A stretch of 64,000 bases of DNA from Bryobacteraceae bacterium (GTDB lineage: Bacteria; Acidobacteriota; Terriglobia; Bryobacterales; Bryobacteraceae): the NCBI GenBank assembly GCA_023384675.1, contig JAHDVK010000014.1:85183-149182 (forward strand), in the 5' to 3' direction. Each line of letters starts with the position of its first letter. The first letter of the stretch is position 1. Positions 1 through 8,511 of this stretch are shown here, in pieces. Under the pieces are notes generated by a model. It was not told where the DNA came from and ran no database searches. It was given only the letters and a program-made list of their open reading frames with translations. The position numbers were made by a program, and so were the translations under genes.

Positions 1-413
1 CCCACGGTGGTCATGAAGCTCACGTCGCCAAACCAGCGCGGCAGCACGTGCATATGCAGGTGGCCTGCAATGCCGGCGCCGGCGCAAGCGCCCAGGTTCA
101 TGCCGCAGTTGATGCCTTCGGGGTTGTACAGCGCGCGCAGCGCGCGCACGGCGTCCTGGGTCATGGCCATCAGCTCCGCCGCGGTTTCCGGGGGTAGATC
201 CTCCAGGTTGGCCGCGTGCTCATATGGCGCGATGAGCAGATGGCCGTTGGTGTAGGGAAACAGGTTCAGCAGTGCGTAGTTGAACCGGCCGCGCGCCAGG
301 ACAAGATTCTCCTGATCGTTGCCGGGCTCGCCCTTGAGACAAAACACACAGCCCCCGGCTGGTGCGCCGCCCGTGATGTAGCGGTACCGCCAGGGGCTCC
401 AGAGATGATCCAC
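1..413 (-). CDS. HIT-family nucleotide-binding protein (partial, C-terminus outside window)
   Basis: Histidine-triad proteins hydrolyse or transfer nucleotidyl groups from AMP/dinucleotide substrates in the cytoplasm. Reading the minus strand from a GTG at 413 gives a frame open to the window edge (137 codons visible). It begins MDHLWSPWRYRYI and contains NGHLLIAPYEH and, near its visible end, the triad AGHLHMHVLPRW, where His-x-His-x-His supplies the catalytic histidine. An AGGAG-like ribosome site sits about 7 bases before the GTG, which supports this start. It lies 11 bases after the HU stop, so it probably shares the rpsA-HU transcript. The opening and the triad look most like the Ap4A phosphorylase-like branch of HIT proteins, but the exact substrate cannot be told. 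Confidence 0.85.
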   Translation of the reverse strand, partial: MDHLWSPWRYRYITGGAPAGGCVFCLKGEPGNDQENLVLARGRFNYALLNLFPYTNGHLLIAPYEHAANLEDLPPETAAELMAMTQDAVRALRALYNPEGINCGMNLGACAGAGIAGHLHMHVLPRWFGDVSFMTTV

Positions 414-424
414 GCCCGGAACTC

Positions 425-730
425 CTAGATCCCGGGGGGCGTCTCGGCGCCTTCGTCCCGGTTCACCAAGTCCTTCAATTCCTTGCTCGGTTTGAAGTAG
501 GGGATCCGCTTGGCCGGCACGTCCACGCGGGCGCCGGTCTTGGGATTGCGGCCTACACGGGCCTGCCGTTGCCGCGTGCGGAAGCTGCCGAAGCCGCGGA
601 TTTCGATCTTATCGTCCTCCTTCAGGGCTCGAACCACGCTGTCGAAGATGGCTTCGACAATCACTTCGGAATCCTTCCGGCTGAACTCAACGACGCGGGC
701 TACTTCTTCAATCAGGTCGGCTTTCGTCAT
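425..730 (-). CDS. HU/IHF-family DNA-binding protein
   Basis: A 101-residue nucleoid protein that bends and compacts DNA as a dimer. The N-terminal half (MTKADLIEEVARVV...) is the helical dimerisation region. The segment IRGFGSFRTRQRQARVGRNP (residues about 45-64) is the family signature leading into the DNA-binding arm, and FKPSKELKDLVN is the usual C-terminal helix. The C-terminal tail of about ten residues goes beyond the common 90-aa length. Its start codon lies inside the 3' end of rpsA (23-base overlap), so translation is probably coupled to S1. No strong Shine-Dalgarno is visible. HU versus IHF-beta cannot be decided by eye. Confidence 0.95.
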   Translation of the reverse strand: MTKADLIEEVARVVEFSRKDSEVIVEAIFDSVVRALKEDDKIEIRGFGSFRTRQRQARVGRNPKTGARVDVPAKRIPYFKPSKELKDLVNRDEGAETPPGI

Positions 731-2534
731 CTGGGGTGGTGTCCTGTTTCACTTCTGAATTGCCGGCGCCGCCGGCGGGGTCAATGGACTCGTCTGAGGG
801 CGTGTCGGGTGCGGCCTCGCGAAGGATGGCCTGCGCCGATTCCAGCGCCTCTTCAAAACCGTGCGTGGCGGCGGCGGCCTGCCGCTGATATTCCTCCAGC
901 CGCTGGCGGTCCTCCATCGCGCTCTCGCCGAGATAGGTGAGCCCGATGCGCCGCTCGGCCTCGTTCAACTTGATGATCTTAAAATCGTACTCCGTGTCGA
1001 TGGCCAGCGGGGGATCCTGTTCGCGGAGATCGGGAGGCAGTTCCGTGTTGTGGCAGAGGCCTTCGACGCCCGGCGCCAGTTCGACGAATACGCCGAAGGC
1101 CACCGCGCGCGATACCCGTCCCTTTACGACGTCGCCCAGCACATGCGCACGGAAGAATGTCTCCCAGGCGTCGGGGTGAAGTTGCTTGACGCCTAATGAC
1201 AGGCGGCGGTTGCCGGCGTCGATGTTCAGGATCACTGCCTGCACCACCTGGCCCTTCTTCAGCACGTCCGAGGGGTGCTGCACGCGCTTCGTCCAACTCA
1301 GGTCCGACACATGCACCAGCCCGTCGATACCCTCCTCGATCTCGATGAACGCGCCGAATTCGGAGAGCTTGCGTACGCGGCCTTCCACGACGCTGCCCAC
1401 GGCGTAGCGCTGGTCCACCGTGGTCCAGGGGTCGGCTTCGAGTTGCTTGATGCCCAGTGAGATGCGCCGGTCTCCCGGCTTCACTTCGAGTACCACGCTC
1501 TCCACCGTGTCGCCCACCCGCACGACCTTCGATGGGTGCTTCATGCGGCGCGACCACGTCATCTCCGAGATGTGGATCAGCCCCTCGACACCGGGCTCCA
1601 ACTCGATAAACGCCCCGTAGTCGGTGACGCTCACCACCCGGCCCAGCACACGCATTCCGGGAGCGTAGCGGTCGTGGATCGTCTCCCACGGATCGGGCAT
1701 CACCTGCTTCAACCCGAGCGAAATCCGCTCACGATCGCGGTCAAACTTCAGCACTTTGACGGTAAGTTGCTGGCCCGCGTGAATGACGCTTGCCGGATGC
1801 GCCACGCGTCCATGGCTCATGTCTGACACGTGCAGCAGCCCGTCTATGCCGCCCAGGTCGATGAAGGCGCCGTAGTCAGTGAGGTTCTTCACCACGCCGG
1901 TCACCAACGCGCCTTCCTGCAAATGTTCCAGCAACGCGTTCTTGCGGAGATTGGACTCCTCTTCGATGGCCGCCTTGCGCGAGACCACGACGTTGTCGCG
2001 CCGGCGGTTCAGCTTCACTATCTTAACGGCGATATCCTGGCCGATCAGTGCGTCCAGGTTGTGCATGGGCCGGAGATCCACCTGCGTGGACGGCATGAAG
2101 GCCGTCACGCCCACGTCCACATTCAATCCGCCTTTGACGCGGCCCAGCACGCGGCCGCTCACCATCAGATTCTCGCGGTAAGCCTTTTCCAGCGTCTCCC
2201 ACGCGCGAATCTGCGAAGCCCGTTCGTGCGACAGCGAGATGTAGCCTTCCGTCGCCGGCTGCCGCCGCCGGTCCACCATCACGTCGATCGGATCGCCCGG
2301 TTGCAACAACACCTCGCCGCTGGCCTCGGCGACTTGGGCGAGAGGCACGATGCCCTCTTGCTTCAGGCCCACGTCCACGATCACCCCAAGATCGGTGATC
2401 TGCAAAACCTGGCCCTGCAGCACTTCCCCTTCCGCCGCCGGCAGCGGGTTGCTGTACTCTTCGAGCAGCTGCTCGTAGCTTTCCTCGGGTACGCCCGGCA
2501 ATTCTGCCGGACGATCGTCCTGGTTGCTGGTCAT
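708..2534 (-). CDS. rpsA: 30S ribosomal protein S1 (six S1 domains)
   Basis: S1 delivers mRNA to the 30S subunit. The 608-residue protein carries six OB-fold S1 repeats at roughly residues 36-102, 120-185, 205-275, 292-362, 379-449 and 464-535. Repeats 3-6 show the usual pattern DYGAFI/EFGAFI, GLxHxS and RISLGxKQ. The first two and the sixth are more divergent, as is common in S1. An ATG at 2534 preceded by GGAG was preferred to an upstream in-frame TTG at 2567, which has no ribosome site. The C-terminal 70 residues are acidic and probably disordered. The gene leads an operon with HU and the HIT protein and has a strong promoter at 2702-2730. Confidence 0.95.
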   Translation of the reverse strand: MTSNQDDRPAELPGVPEESYEQLLEEYSNPLPAAEGEVLQGQVLQITDLGVIVDVGLKQEGIVPLAQVAEASGEVLLQPGDPIDVMVDRRRQPATEGYISLSHERASQIRAWETLEKAYRENLMVSGRVLGRVKGGLNVDVGVTAFMPSTQVDLRPMHNLDALIGQDIAVKIVKLNRRRDNVVVSRKAAIEEESNLRKNALLEHLQEGALVTGVVKNLTDYGAFIDLGGIDGLLHVSDMSHGRVAHPASVIHAGQQLTVKVLKFDRDRERISLGLKQVMPDPWETIHDRYAPGMRVLGRVVSVTDYGAFIELEPGVEGLIHISEMTWSRRMKHPSKVVRVGDTVESVVLEVKPGDRRISLGIKQLEADPWTTVDQRYAVGSVVEGRVRKLSEFGAFIEIEEGIDGLVHVSDLSWTKRVQHPSDVLKKGQVVQAVILNIDAGNRRLSLGVKQLHPDAWETFFRAHVLGDVVKGRVSRAVAFGVFVELAPGVEGLCHNTELPPDLREQDPPLAIDTEYDFKIIKLNEAERRIGLTYLGESAMEDRQRLEEYQRQAAAATHGFEEALESAQAILREAAPDTPSDESIDPAGGAGNSEVKQDTTPDDESRPD

Positions 2535-2701
2535 GCCCCAGTCTCCAATCGACACAACACTTGGCAACGGGCTCGGGCCACAAGAATCGGATGTGGGAAA
2601 TACACGGTGAGGGTATACAACTTCAGGAGTAGATGATCCAACGACCCGCTCCGTGCGCCCAGTCCGGTCCCGACAAACCGTTGAAAGTGCGACACTTCAG
2701 A

Positions 2702-2730
2702 ACTATAGCCAACCCCGGATGGGATGTCAA
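2702..2730 (-). promoter_or_regulatory. Near-consensus sigma-70 promoter of rpsA
   Basis: On the minus strand TTGACA (2725-2730) and TATAGT (2702-2707) are separated by exactly 17 bases. This is the best sigma-70 match in the window. The predicted start near 2695 gives an untranslated leader of about 160 bases before the rpsA ATG at 2534, long enough for S1 autoregulation. Confidence 0.8.
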
Positions 2731-2745
2731 CCACGGCCAGGAGGC

Positions 2746-3063
2746 TCAACCTTTCGCTTCCTCCTCGATCCAGCGCAAGGCGGCGTAGGCCGAGGGCCAG
2801 CCGAGCGTCGTGATTCCCAGGATCGCGACATGGCGCAGATCCTCGCTCGTGCACCCCGCCTCCAGCGCATGCCGCGTCGCCGAATGCACCGCGCCTTCAT
2901 GCTGCGCGCCCACGGCCAGCCCGAGCTTCACCAGACGGCGGGCACGCTCGTCCAGCGGACCACCCTGCTCATGACACGCACCTGCGAGCGCGGCGAAGGC
3001 ATCCCAAACCGCCGGATTCTCCCGGCGGAACTCCTCGATCTTTTCGGGTAATGGATTGCTCAT
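2746..3063 (-). CDS. Carboxymuconolactone decarboxylase-like (AhpD-fold) protein
   Basis: A 105-residue all-helical protein of the CMD/AhpD superfamily. The core LVKLGLAVGAQHEGAVHSATRHALEAGCTSEDLRHV carries the family Glu and His of the E-x2-H helix. It has no CxxC thiol pair, so it is probably not a peroxiredoxin-type AhpD; a decarboxylase or other activity is more likely. The ATG at 3063 (MSNPLPEK) is preferred because the longer frame upstream is basic, unlike the family, and would run back over the 3' end of the upstream racemase gene. It lies 13 bases downstream of the LarA-like gene, so the two are probably co-transcribed. Confidence 0.8.
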   Translation of the reverse strand: MSNPLPEKIEEFRRENPAVWDAFAALAGACHEQGGPLDERARRLVKLGLAVGAQHEGAVHSATRHALEAGCTSEDLRHVAILGITTLGWPSAYAALRWIEEEAKG

Positions 3064-3076
3064 ACCGCCGATGCTA

Positions 3077-4372
3077 TCAATCCCCCGCCGCCGGCGCCAG
3101 TGTTTCCTCCGCACGGGCAAACACATACGGCCCCTCGGGAATCACCGCTACTGCCGTGTCCGGCCCCACCTCCGCCGCCAGCGCCTCAAACGCCTCCGGC
3201 GCTGTGGCGAAGATCCTTCCCCAAAGATGGGCATGGTATTCCGCCGGTAATCCCGGGGTATAGAACCAGACCCGGTGCGTCTGACACGTCAACGCCAGCT
3301 TCTCCAGTTGCCATTGATCGATTGTTACCGGGCGATTCTCTATCTCCCGGAGAAAAAGCTCCGGCCTTTCTGACTCCCTAAGCAGGCGGGAGAACTCACC
3401 GGCGCCGGCGCCCTCGTCACATGCGGCCAACAGCAGGATGACCCCGCCCGGTTCTACGATATGCGATGCCGCCGTTATCCCCTTCACGGCCTGATAGAAA
3501 GTCAGGTCTAGCGGATACCCCGCCGCTGTCGTCACCACCGCCCGCACCTTTTCCGGCAGCCATGCCGTGGTTTGGCGCCGGACGAACTCGACGCCCTGGC
3601 TGTGCGCCTCGCGGGGCTCGCCGGCGAAGACCGCGGCGATCCGGCGCCCTTCGGTCAGCACCACGTCCACAATGAAGTCGTGACCCGCCATGGAGGCGAT
3701 CTCCAGCAACTCCTGGTGCAGCGGGTTGTCCTCGATTCGCCCCTCCACCGCCTTGGGCTCGCGCATGAAATGTGGACTGTGGAGCCGTTTGATGGTCTCC
3801 TGATAGGCTAGGCCCGGCGCCACCAGTTTCCGGCCCCCGCTGAAGCCGGCCATCAAATGCTGTTCGATGAAGCCCAATGTGATGTGGAGGTCCGCCTCGA
3901 CGTAGGCGCGCTCGATGGCCACCACGGTCCCTGAGCGGGTCGCGCCAAGCTCCTTGTGCGCCTCACGGTCCCTGGCGTTGTGGTTAATCACCCTATAGCG
4001 GGACGCAGTCTCCGGCCCCAGGATCTCGTCGATCTCCTCGGGCGTCGCTGCCCGGTGCAATCCAGTGGCGATCAGCAGTGTCACGCCCTCCGGGGGAATC
4101 CCCGCGGCGTGAAGCCGTTCCAGCACCGGCGGGAGTGTCTGCCGGTTCGGCGCAGGCCTGGTGATGTCGCAAACGCTGATGGCGGCCGTCCGCTTCCCTT
4201 CCGCCAATTTTGCGAGCGGCGGCCCCGCGGCGGGCGCGTCCAGGGCCTCCGCGATTGCCCGGCGCTCGTCCGTCAGCGCCTCCGCCCAGCGCGGCTTCAG
4301 CACTCGCCACGACGGTCCAGGCGGCAACTCCACTTCCAGCCCACTGCGTCCGAAAGAAAATTCCACTCTCAT
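3077..4372 (-). CDS. LarA-family nickel-pincer racemase (lactate racemase-like)
   Basis: LarA enzymes racemise or epimerise alpha-hydroxy acids using a nickel-pincer nucleotide bound covalently to a lysine. In this 431-residue reading from MRVEFSFGRS, His106 (ATGLHRAAT), His172 (GFIEQHLMAG), Lys182 (SGGRKLVAPG) and His198 (KRLHSPHFM) line up with His108, His174, Lys184 and His200 of Lactobacillus LarA. The offset is a constant two residues, so the cofactor and catalytic set looks intact. The ATG at 4372 is preferred to one 18 codons upstream because the family begins at this beta strand. The larB, larC and larE cofactor genes are not in the window. The true substrate may not be lactate. Confidence 0.88.
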   Translation of the reverse strand: MRVEFSFGRSGLEVELPPGPSWRVLKPRWAEALTDERRAIAEALDAPAAGPPLAKLAEGKRTAAISVCDITRPAPNRQTLPPVLERLHAAGIPPEGVTLLIATGLHRAATPEEIDEILGPETASRYRVINHNARDREAHKELGATRSGTVVAIERAYVEADLHITLGFIEQHLMAGFSGGRKLVAPGLAYQETIKRLHSPHFMREPKAVEGRIEDNPLHQELLEIASMAGHDFIVDVVLTEGRRIAAVFAGEPREAHSQGVEFVRRQTTAWLPEKVRAVVTTAAGYPLDLTFYQAVKGITAASHIVEPGGVILLLAACDEGAGAGEFSRLLRESERPELFLREIENRPVTIDQWQLEKLALTCQTHRVWFYTPGLPAEYHAHLWGRIFATAPEAFEALAAEVGPDTAVAVIPEGPYVFARAEETLAPAAGD

Positions 4373-4479
4373 GACCCTGAGTTTATCCGCTTTTCGCGTT
4401 CCCTTTTGCATCAGGAAGGAAACCAAACAAATTTTGGTGCGTCACTTGCTATAGAGACTTGCAGCGGAGGCCGATAAGT

Positions 4480-4590
4480 ATGTCGGCAGCGCAGGGGGTA
4501 GATATGATTGTCGGCGGCTTGATCACCGGTTTAGTCATCGTGGGGCTCTTCTTCGCGATGATCTCCTCTTCACCTCGCCTGGGGCGGTAA
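4480..4590 (+). CDS. Small single-pass membrane peptide, 36 aa
   Basis: An ATG at 4480, preceded by GGAGG nine bases upstream (4466-4470), opens a 36-codon frame. After a short polar start it is almost wholly hydrophobic (MIVGGLITGLVIVGLFFAMI, residues 9-28) and ends SSSPRLGR before a TAA. The ribosome site and the clean transmembrane profile argue that this is a real small gene, not chance. It stands alone in the 286-base gap between the divergent LarA and D-aminoacylase genes. No homologue is recognised. It could be a leader or regulatory peptide or a subunit of a membrane complex encoded elsewhere. Confidence 0.55.
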   Translation: MSAAQGVDMIVGGLITGLVIVGLFFAMISSSPRLGR

Positions 4591-4643
4591 GCCGGGCGAT
4601 TCTGACACAGGGGTCGTGTCCTCGCGCCCCGCTTTCTTCCCGT

Positions 4644-4649
4644 TACAAT
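4644..4649 (+). promoter_or_regulatory. TACAAT -10-like box close to start codon
   Basis: TACAAT lies 9 bases before the ATG at 4659, placing a transcription start almost at the start codon. No good -35 hexamer is seen. It is one of a recurrent set of TAnAnT boxes in this window. Confidence 0.35.
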
Positions 4650-4658
4650 GAAACCCTG

Positions 4659-6257
4659 ATGATGTCAGGGTTGTTCCTCCTGCTCGGCTTCTTCGCATCG
4701 AGCGCTCTCCTTGCGCAGCCCCCGCCCGTTTACGACATCCTCATTCGCAATGCCCGAATCGTGGACGGCGCCGGCAATCCCTGGTATCGAGGTGACGTCG
4801 CACTAAGCGGAAGCCGGATCGCCCGCGTTGGCGACTTGCAGGGCCTGTCCGCGGCGCGGACAATCGACGCTAAGGGGTTGACATTAGCTCCTGGCTTCAT
4901 TGACACCCACTCTCACGCCATCGCGGGCATCCAGACCAACCCCTCCGCCGAAAACCTGATCCGCCAGGGAGTTACGACGGTGCTCGAAGGGCAGGACGGC
5001 GGTTCGCCACTTCCGCTTGGCCCCTTCCTGGACCGGCTTTCGCGCCTCCCCATCGCCATCAACTACGCCTCCCTCGCCGGGCACAATGCCATCCGCCGCG
5101 CAGTCCTGGGCACGGAAAACCGGCACGCGACGCCGGAGGAACTCAAGAAGATGCGCGATTTGGCCATCGAGGCGATGCATCAGGGCGCCTTTGGACTTTC
5201 CACCGGCCTGTTTTACGTCCCCGGCAACTACGCCCCCACCGGGGAAGTGATCCACATTGCGCGCGGGATTGCCCCGCTCGGCGGGATCCATATTTCCCAC
5301 ATGCGCGACGAAACCGCGGGCATCGTGGACTCGGTCCGCGAGACCATTCGCATCGGCGAGGAAGGCGGGCTGCCCACCCAGATCACCCACCACAAGATGA
5401 TCGGCAAGGCCGCGTGGGGCCTCTCCCGCGACACCCTCCGCCTGGTGGACGAGGCCCGGGCACGGGGTGTGGATGTCACCATCGATCAGTACCCCTACAC
5501 TGCCTCATCGACCGGGACCGCCGCACTCTTCCCGCAGTGGTCCCTCGCCGGCGGCCGCGAGGCGCTCGCCGAACGACTGGCCGCTCCGGAATCCCGCGCG
5601 AAAATCAAGGCGGAGATCGTGCGCCGCATCGTGTATGACCGCGGCGGTGGCGACCCCGGGAATGTCGTCATGGCCTCCTGCGCGCATGACGAAGCGCTCG
5701 CCGGCAAGTCGCTGGCCGATCTCGTCCGTGCTCGCGGCCTCGACCCCACGGCTGAACACGCGGCCGAAACCGCCATCGAACTGCAGCTGCGAGGTGGTTG
5801 CTCGGCCATCTACCACGCAATCAATGAGGAAGACGTGGAACGGATCCTGCGCCACCCGTTCACGATGGTCGCCTCCGATGGCGGTATCCCCTCTTTCGGT
5901 GTCGCCGCGCCCCACCCGCGCTCCTACGGGACCTTCGCCCGCGTCCTGGCCCGCTACGTTCGCGAGCGCCGAACCCTGACGCTCGAAGACGCCATCCGCC
6001 GCATGACTTCCTTGCCTGCCCAACGCCTGAATCTGCAGGATCGCGGACTGGTCCGCCAGGGCCTGCGCGCCGACCTCGTTCTGTTCGACCCGCAATCCAT
6101 TCAGGATCACGCCACGTTCCTCGATCCCCACCGCTACGCCGCCGGCGTCCATTCCGTCTGGGTGAACGGCGTTCTGACCCTCGACGAAGGCAAGATGACC
6201 GGCGCCCGAGGCGGCCAGGTTCTCCGCGGCCCGGCTTACCGCGCACCCGCGCCATGA
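4659..6257 (+). CDS. Exported N-acyl-D-amino-acid deacylase (amidohydrolase family)
   Basis: A 532-residue metal-dependent amidohydrolase of the D-aminoacylase group, which removes acyl groups from N-acyl-D-amino acids or opens hydantoin-like substrates. The first 20 residues (MMSGLFLLLGFFASSALLAQ) form a signal peptide, so it acts outside the cytoplasm. The body begins DILIRNARIVDGAGNPWYRGDVA, a typical beta-sandwich start. The first metal motif is GFIDTHSHA with His84 and His86. Later conserved stretches include GLSTGLFYVPG, HISHMRDE, QITHHK and ASDGGIPSF. The last four bases overlap the next gene (ATGA), so the two are translationally coupled. The precise substrate is unknown. Confidence 0.88.
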   Translation: MMSGLFLLLGFFASSALLAQPPPVYDILIRNARIVDGAGNPWYRGDVALSGSRIARVGDLQGLSAARTIDAKGLTLAPGFIDTHSHAIAGIQTNPSAENLIRQGVTTVLEGQDGGSPLPLGPFLDRLSRLPIAINYASLAGHNAIRRAVLGTENRHATPEELKKMRDLAIEAMHQGAFGLSTGLFYVPGNYAPTGEVIHIARGIAPLGGIHISHMRDETAGIVDSVRETIRIGEEGGLPTQITHHKMIGKAAWGLSRDTLRLVDEARARGVDVTIDQYPYTASSTGTAALFPQWSLAGGREALAERLAAPESRAKIKAEIVRRIVYDRGGGDPGNVVMASCAHDEALAGKSLADLVRARGLDPTAEHAAETAIELQLRGGCSAIYHAINEEDVERILRHPFTMVASDGGIPSFGVAAPHPRSYGTFARVLARYVRERRTLTLEDAIRRMTSLPAQRLNLQDRGLVRQGLRADLVLFDPQSIQDHATFLDPHRYAAGVHSVWVNGVLTLDEGKMTGARGGQVLRGPAYRAPAP

Positions 6258-7078
6258 TCACCCCGGACCAGGAGCGCGAATTCTACGACCGGCAGTACGA
6301 CGCCTTCCTGGCTCTACCCGATCACGCCCTGCGCCTGGACCGCGCCGTCCTGGAAAAGAACCTCAACAACCCCGCCCACCCCTTCTACGAACGCCGCCGC
6401 CTCTACCGCGGCACGCTCGAAGCTCTGCTTGAGGACCCCCTGCCCGGACGCCGCGTGCTCGACTACGGCTGCGGCCCGGCGGATTTCGGCATCTGGATGG
6501 CCACGGAAGGGGCCGAGGTCACCTTGCTCGATCTCTCCCCGAAAGCAGTCGAGTTGGGGTTGCGCCGGGCTGCCGCCTCCGGCGTGGCGCGCCGCGTCAA
6601 AGGGGTCGCCGCCGATGCCACCCGCCTCGACATGTTCGCAGACCAGGCGTTCGAACTCGTGTTTGCGTGCGCCTCGCTCCATCACACCCTCAAGTATCCG
6701 AACGCCGTCGAGGAGCTGGCCCGCATCATGAAGCCCGGAGCCCGGCTGGTGTTGTGCGAAACCTGGGGCGCGAATCCCGTGCTCAACGCCGCCCGCCGCC
6801 TGCGCGCCGCCGCCGCCCGCGAACCGGAGGAGCAGGGCGAAGACATCATCCTGAATCCCGCCGAACTCCGCCGCCTGGACCCCCATTTCACCGGGATCGA
6901 GATCCGGCCCGTGAATCTCCTCGCGATGGGGAAGCGACTGCTGCGCGGCCGCCTCGATCACCCCGCCGCGCGCGCGGCTTACCGCTCCCTGGAACTGGCC
7001 GATTCCCTCCTGCTCAATCTCTGTCCCCCGCTCCAGCGCTGGTGCGGAGAGGCCGTCATCGTCGCCCGCCGCATGTAA
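6254..7078 (+). CDS. Class I SAM-dependent methyltransferase
   Basis: A 274-residue Rossmann-fold methyltransferase. Motif I is VLDYGCGPADFGIWMA (about residues 69-84), followed by the acidic strand VTLLDLSPKAVEL, and SLHHTLKYPNAVEELARIMKPGARLVLCE marks the later motifs of the UbiE/Methyltransf_11 type. A C-terminal extension of about 90 residues carries the hydrophobic ADSLLLNLCPPLQRW. Its start overlaps the D-aminoacylase stop by four bases. The acceptor is not predictable; small-molecule or lipid methylation is typical for this fold. No signal peptide is present. Confidence 0.85.
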   Translation: MITPDQEREFYDRQYDAFLALPDHALRLDRAVLEKNLNNPAHPFYERRRLYRGTLEALLEDPLPGRRVLDYGCGPADFGIWMATEGAEVTLLDLSPKAVELGLRRAAASGVARRVKGVAADATRLDMFADQAFELVFACASLHHTLKYPNAVEELARIMKPGARLVLCETWGANPVLNAARRLRAAAAREPEEQGEDIILNPAELRRLDPHFTGIEIRPVNLLAMGKRLLRGRLDHPAARAAYRSLELADSLLLNLCPPLQRWCGEAVIVARRM

Positions 7079-7107
7079 CCTCGTCCCGCCACCGTCATCA
7101 TATAAGT

Positions 7108-8376
7108 GTGAACCGCCTCGTCCTGATACTCCTTGTGTGCCTGCTCGCGCTGCCCGGCATCGCAGCCGAACCGCAAGCCGAGCCTCGCCGCGAATTCATC
7201 TCCAACTGGCTCGATGACCGCGTCATCGAACGCCACATGCCCTGGAACGTCGTCATCGACCCCGTCTACGCCGCATACGATTCCGACGAAATCGTCTCGT
7301 ACACCCGTTGCGGCGACTCCGCCATTTGGACCGGCCACTATCTCGCCGCCCAGGCCTACCGCTGGAACGTCACACGCGATGAGCGCGCCCGCGAGAACAT
7401 CATGTTCACCCTCAACGGGATCCGCAAGCTGCTCGACGTCACCGGCACGGAAACCCTCGCCCGCTGCGTCGTCCCGGTCGATTCCCCCTATGCGAACGAT
7501 CTCACAAGCGAGGAGTCCCGCCACGGGGTCTATACCGGTTTGGTTGATGGCATGCCGCATTTCTGGATCGGCAACACCTCGCGCGATCAATACTTGGGAG
7601 TCTTTTTCGGGCTGACCGCCGCCTGGCAGATGGTGGATGACCAGGAGGTTCACGACTGGGTCTCGATGCTCGCCACCCGGTTGCTCGACTCGCTCTTGTC
7701 GAGCAACTGGAATATCCGGATGCCCGACGGCTCGATTTCCACAACGTTTCTGCACCGCCCCGACCAGCAGTTGGCCGTCCTCAAACTCGGCCGCCGCTGC
7801 AATCCCGGACGTTTCGCGACATCCTACCAGCTTCGTGCGAACTCCTTCGCTACTTCCGTCATGGCGCCTATCGCCGTCGAGATCCGCGATCCCCACAATT
7901 CCTATTACAAGTTCAACCTCAGCCACATCGCCTTCTATAACTTGTTGACCTCCGGCGACAACTGGTGGATCCGGACCCAATACAACGCCGCTTTCCGTAT
8001 GCTCCGCAACGCCACCTGGAAGCACGATAACGCCTTCTTCGACATGATCGAAACCGCCATCCAGGGCAACGATGATGGACGTGACGCCCGCGTCCGCCGC
8101 CTGATGGACGAATATCTCGACCGCCCCCGCCGCGACTTTTGGACCGACCACCGCCCCTATTACCCCTCCTGCCACGGCGAGGAGAACCGCGCCTGCGAGA
8201 TCGTCCCTCTCGCCCAGCGCGTCCCGACCGATTTCATCTGGCAGCGATCCCCCTTCCAGCTTTGGGGCGGCCTCTACGGCACCATCGAGAGCGCGGGCAT
8301 CGATTACATCCTTCCTTACTGGATGGCTCGCTTCCACGGGGTGATCGCGCCCGACCCCACGCCAGACGAGGACTGA
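7108..8376 (+). CDS. Secreted protein of unknown function, possible alpha/alpha toroid
   Basis: A GTG at 7108 opens a 422-residue protein with a clear signal peptide (VNRLVLILLVCLLALPGIAA). A longer in-frame extension upstream would run through the methyltransferase gene and is rejected. The mature protein contains SYTRCGDSAIWTGHYLAAQAYRW, repeated amphipathic helices and many aromatic residues (NSYYKFNLSHIAFYNLL, NWWIRTQYNAAF). This suggests an all-helical toroid such as those of glycan-processing enzymes. Several cysteines could form disulphides. I do not recognise the family and the glycan link is inference. A TATAAG box lies directly before the GTG. Confidence 0.7.
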   Translation: MNRLVLILLVCLLALPGIAAEPQAEPRREFISNWLDDRVIERHMPWNVVIDPVYAAYDSDEIVSYTRCGDSAIWTGHYLAAQAYRWNVTRDERARENIMFTLNGIRKLLDVTGTETLARCVVPVDSPYANDLTSEESRHGVYTGLVDGMPHFWIGNTSRDQYLGVFFGLTAAWQMVDDQEVHDWVSMLATRLLDSLLSSNWNIRMPDGSISTTFLHRPDQQLAVLKLGRRCNPGRFATSYQLRANSFATSVMAPIAVEIRDPHNSYYKFNLSHIAFYNLLTSGDNWWIRTQYNAAFRMLRNATWKHDNAFFDMIETAIQGNDDGRDARVRRLMDEYLDRPRRDFWTDHRPYYPSCHGEENRACEIVPLAQRVPTDFIWQRSPFQLWGGLYGTIESAGIDYILPYWMARFHGVIAPDPTPDED

Positions 8377-8511
8377 GGCTGCCCGGCGGGTTGACTGCAA
8401 AATCGCCACAAAGCCAGCGTTTTTTCCCATTTTCGCCGATCGTTCACGATACACTGAAGATACTGGCGCATCGTCCGGTGCGCCCTGCTCGCTACATTCG
8501 GACGGGCCCTT

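Noticed and set aside
708..2636. Long alternative frames of more than 200 codons across rpsA
   Set aside because: They lie antisense or out of frame to a clear six-domain S1 protein and show arginine- and proline-rich composition typical of GC-rich shadow frames.
6667..7107. N-terminal extension of the secreted protein at 7108
   Set aside because: It overlaps the methyltransferase gene out of frame and would bury the signal peptide.
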